From JBJEQG01 sp051881635 (lineage in GTDB: Bacteria; Bacillota; Clostridia; Oscillospirales; Acutalibacteraceae), in the NCBI GenBank assembly GCA_051881635.1, contig JBJEQG010000101.1, positions 1 through 14,583 on the forward strand: 14,583 nucleotides of DNA, given 5' to 3'. The translations under genes were made by a program, and so were the position numbers. Positions 13,517-14,583 of the stretch are shown here, piece by piece (position 1 is the stretch's first letter; the number at the start of each line of letters is the position of its first letter). The notes beneath the pieces are model-generated. The model was not told the origin of the DNA. It saw only the letters and a program-made list of their open reading frames with translations, and did no database searches.

Positions 13517-14527
13517 ATGGCTATATTGGTTACAGGCGGTGCAGGCTATATTGGAAGTCATACCTGTGTTGAACTTTTGAATGCAGGTTATGATGTTGTT
13601 GTAGTGGATAACTATTATAACAGTGTTCCCGAAGTTTTGAACCGTGTTGAAAAGATTACAGGCAAAACTTTGGGTAAATACGAATGTGATATTCGTGACA
13701 GAAACGGATTGGAAAAAGTTTTTGAGGAAAATAAAATTGAGGCAGTTATCCATTTTGCGGGATTAAAGGCTGTGGGTGAGTCCACCCGTTTGCCTCTGAT
13801 GTACTATGAGAATAATATTTCGGGCAGTGTGGTTCTGTTTGAGGTTATGGAAAAGTACAACTGCAAAAAAATCGTTTTCAGTTCCTCTGCAACCGTTTAC
13901 GGTAATAATCCCATTCCGTACCGTGAGGATATGATTACGGGCGATGTCAGCAGTCCTTATGGGCGTACAAAGCACTTTATCGAGCAGATTTTGGGCGATG
14001 TTTATAAAGCGGACAATACATGGAGCATTTCTCTTTTGCGTTACTTCAATCCGATTGGAGCTCATGAAAGCGGTTTAATCGGTGAAGACCCCAACGGTAT
14101 TCCAAATAATCTTATGCCGTATATTTCCCGTGTTGCTATCGGAAAATTGCCGCAGCTTACCGTTTTTGGCGGAGATTACGAAACAAAAGACGGTACTTGT
14201 ATTCGTGACTATATCCATGTTGTCGATTTGGCAAAGGCACATTTGTGTGCCGTAAAGAAAATCCTTGAAACAACAGGTATTGAGGCGTACAACATTGGTA
14301 CAGGTACAGGATACAGCGTTTTGGATATTATTCATGCTTTTGAAAAGGCAAGCGGCAAGAACCTTAACTATGTTATCGGTGAAAGACGCTCCGGCGACCT
14401 TCCCGCTTTCTATGCAGATGCAACAAAAGCCAATACTGAATTGGGTTGGAATGCAGAATATGGTATTGATAAGATGTGTGAAGATACATGGCGTTTCCAA
14501 ACACAAAACCCTGACGGTATAAAATAA
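13517..14527 (+). CDS. galE: UDP-glucose 4-epimerase
   Basis: A 336-aa short-chain dehydrogenase/reductase that interconverts UDP-glucose and UDP-galactose through a transient NAD-dependent oxidation at C4, feeding the Leloir pathway and surface polysaccharide synthesis. The N-terminal Rossmann motif is GGAGYIG (7-13). The catalytic set is S124 in SSSATVYG (122-129) with Y148 and K152 (YxxxK). It also has the family marker RYFNPIGAHESG. Length is almost equal to the 338-aa E. coli enzyme. The ATG at 13517 is chosen because AGGAG (13505-13509) lies 7 bases upstream and the Rossmann fold starts right after it; the 12 extra codons back to 13481 lack a ribosome site. It has its own promoter and terminator and appears monocistronic, with no other gal genes in view. 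Confidence 0.96.
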   Translation: MAILVTGGAGYIGSHTCVELLNAGYDVVVVDNYYNSVPEVLNRVEKITGKTLGKYECDIRDRNGLEKVFEENKIEAVIHFAGLKAVGESTRLPLMYYENNISGSVVLFEVMEKYNCKKIVFSSSATVYGNNPIPYREDMITGDVSSPYGRTKHFIEQILGDVYKADNTWSISLLRYFNPIGAHESGLIGEDPNGIPNNLMPYISRVAIGKLPQLTVFGGDYETKDGTCIRDYIHVVDLAKAHLCAVKKILETTGIEAYNIGTGTGYSVLDIIHAFEKASGKNLNYVIGERRSGDLPAFYADATKANTELGWNAEYGIDKMCEDTWRFQTQNPDGIK

Positions 14528-14546
14528 TTTATTGTTCCGAAAATTT

Positions 14547-14583
14547 AAGAACCTCAGAGATTTTGACCTCTGAGGTTCTTTTT
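14547..14583 (+). terminator. Rho-independent terminator of galE
   Basis: A perfect 13-bp stem AAGAACCTCAGAG / CTCTGAGGTTCTT (14547-14559 with 14568-14580) closes an 8-nt loop and runs into a T-run that reaches the window edge. Confidence 0.9.

Noticed and set aside
1..14583. CRISPR array, tRNA, rRNA, transposase or prophage genes
   Set aside because: No regularly spaced repeats, no cloverleaf-like or rRNA-like sequence and no transposase or integrase motifs were seen on either strand.

Overview
The window is chromosomal DNA from a low-GC, endospore-forming Firmicute. The spore germination protease gene gpr and the engulfment hydrolase gene spoIIP are both present and adjacent. Strong AGGAGG-type ribosome binding sites, sigma-A promoters and U-tailed hairpin terminators fit Clostridia. 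An Oscillospiraceae/Ruminococcaceae-like gut anaerobe is my best guess, but nothing in the sequence names the genus.

Layout. Positions 1-312 are a non-coding, AT-rich leader: a terminator for an upstream gene, then a near-consensus promoter (TTGACT-17-TATTAT). This promoter drives a possible accessory block at 313-3967. The block holds a 151-aa secreted protein with two cysteines, an intercistronic hairpin, two FtsX/MacB-type permease subunits and a MacB-type ATPase. A strong hairpin at 3974-4016 ends it. Positions 4040-6485 carry ilvB-ilvN (acetolactate synthase, first common step of branched-chain amino acid synthesis) with its own consensus promoter and terminator.

Positions 6562-8215 are a minus-strand three-gene cassette: a small two-helix membrane protein, a TetR-family regulator and a six-helix membrane protein. 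Positions 8374-11467 are a second minus-strand group: gpr, then spoIIP (the order known from Bacillus), then a signal-peptide protein with a long Ser/Glu/Pro/Thr-rich stalk and a C-terminal membrane anchor. Diverging from gpr on the plus strand are a WYL-domain regulator and a DUF1275 membrane protein in one likely operon (11608-13412). galE (UDP-glucose 4-epimerase) follows with its own extended -10 promoter and terminator, and closes the window.

Most genes are housekeeping or sporulation genes. The best candidate for an undescribed system is the first block. A Sec-exported, unmodified protein of unknown fold is expressed ahead of a two-permease ABC transporter, an arrangement that recalls lactococcin-972-type bacteriocin/immunity loci, but with only weak sequence resemblance. 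Other points worth a second look are a 31-bp dispersed repeat at the 3' ends of two minus-strand genes, a 22-bp direct repeat after ilvN, a sharp base-composition change inside the second permease, and a candidate sigma-E promoter in front of spoIIP.
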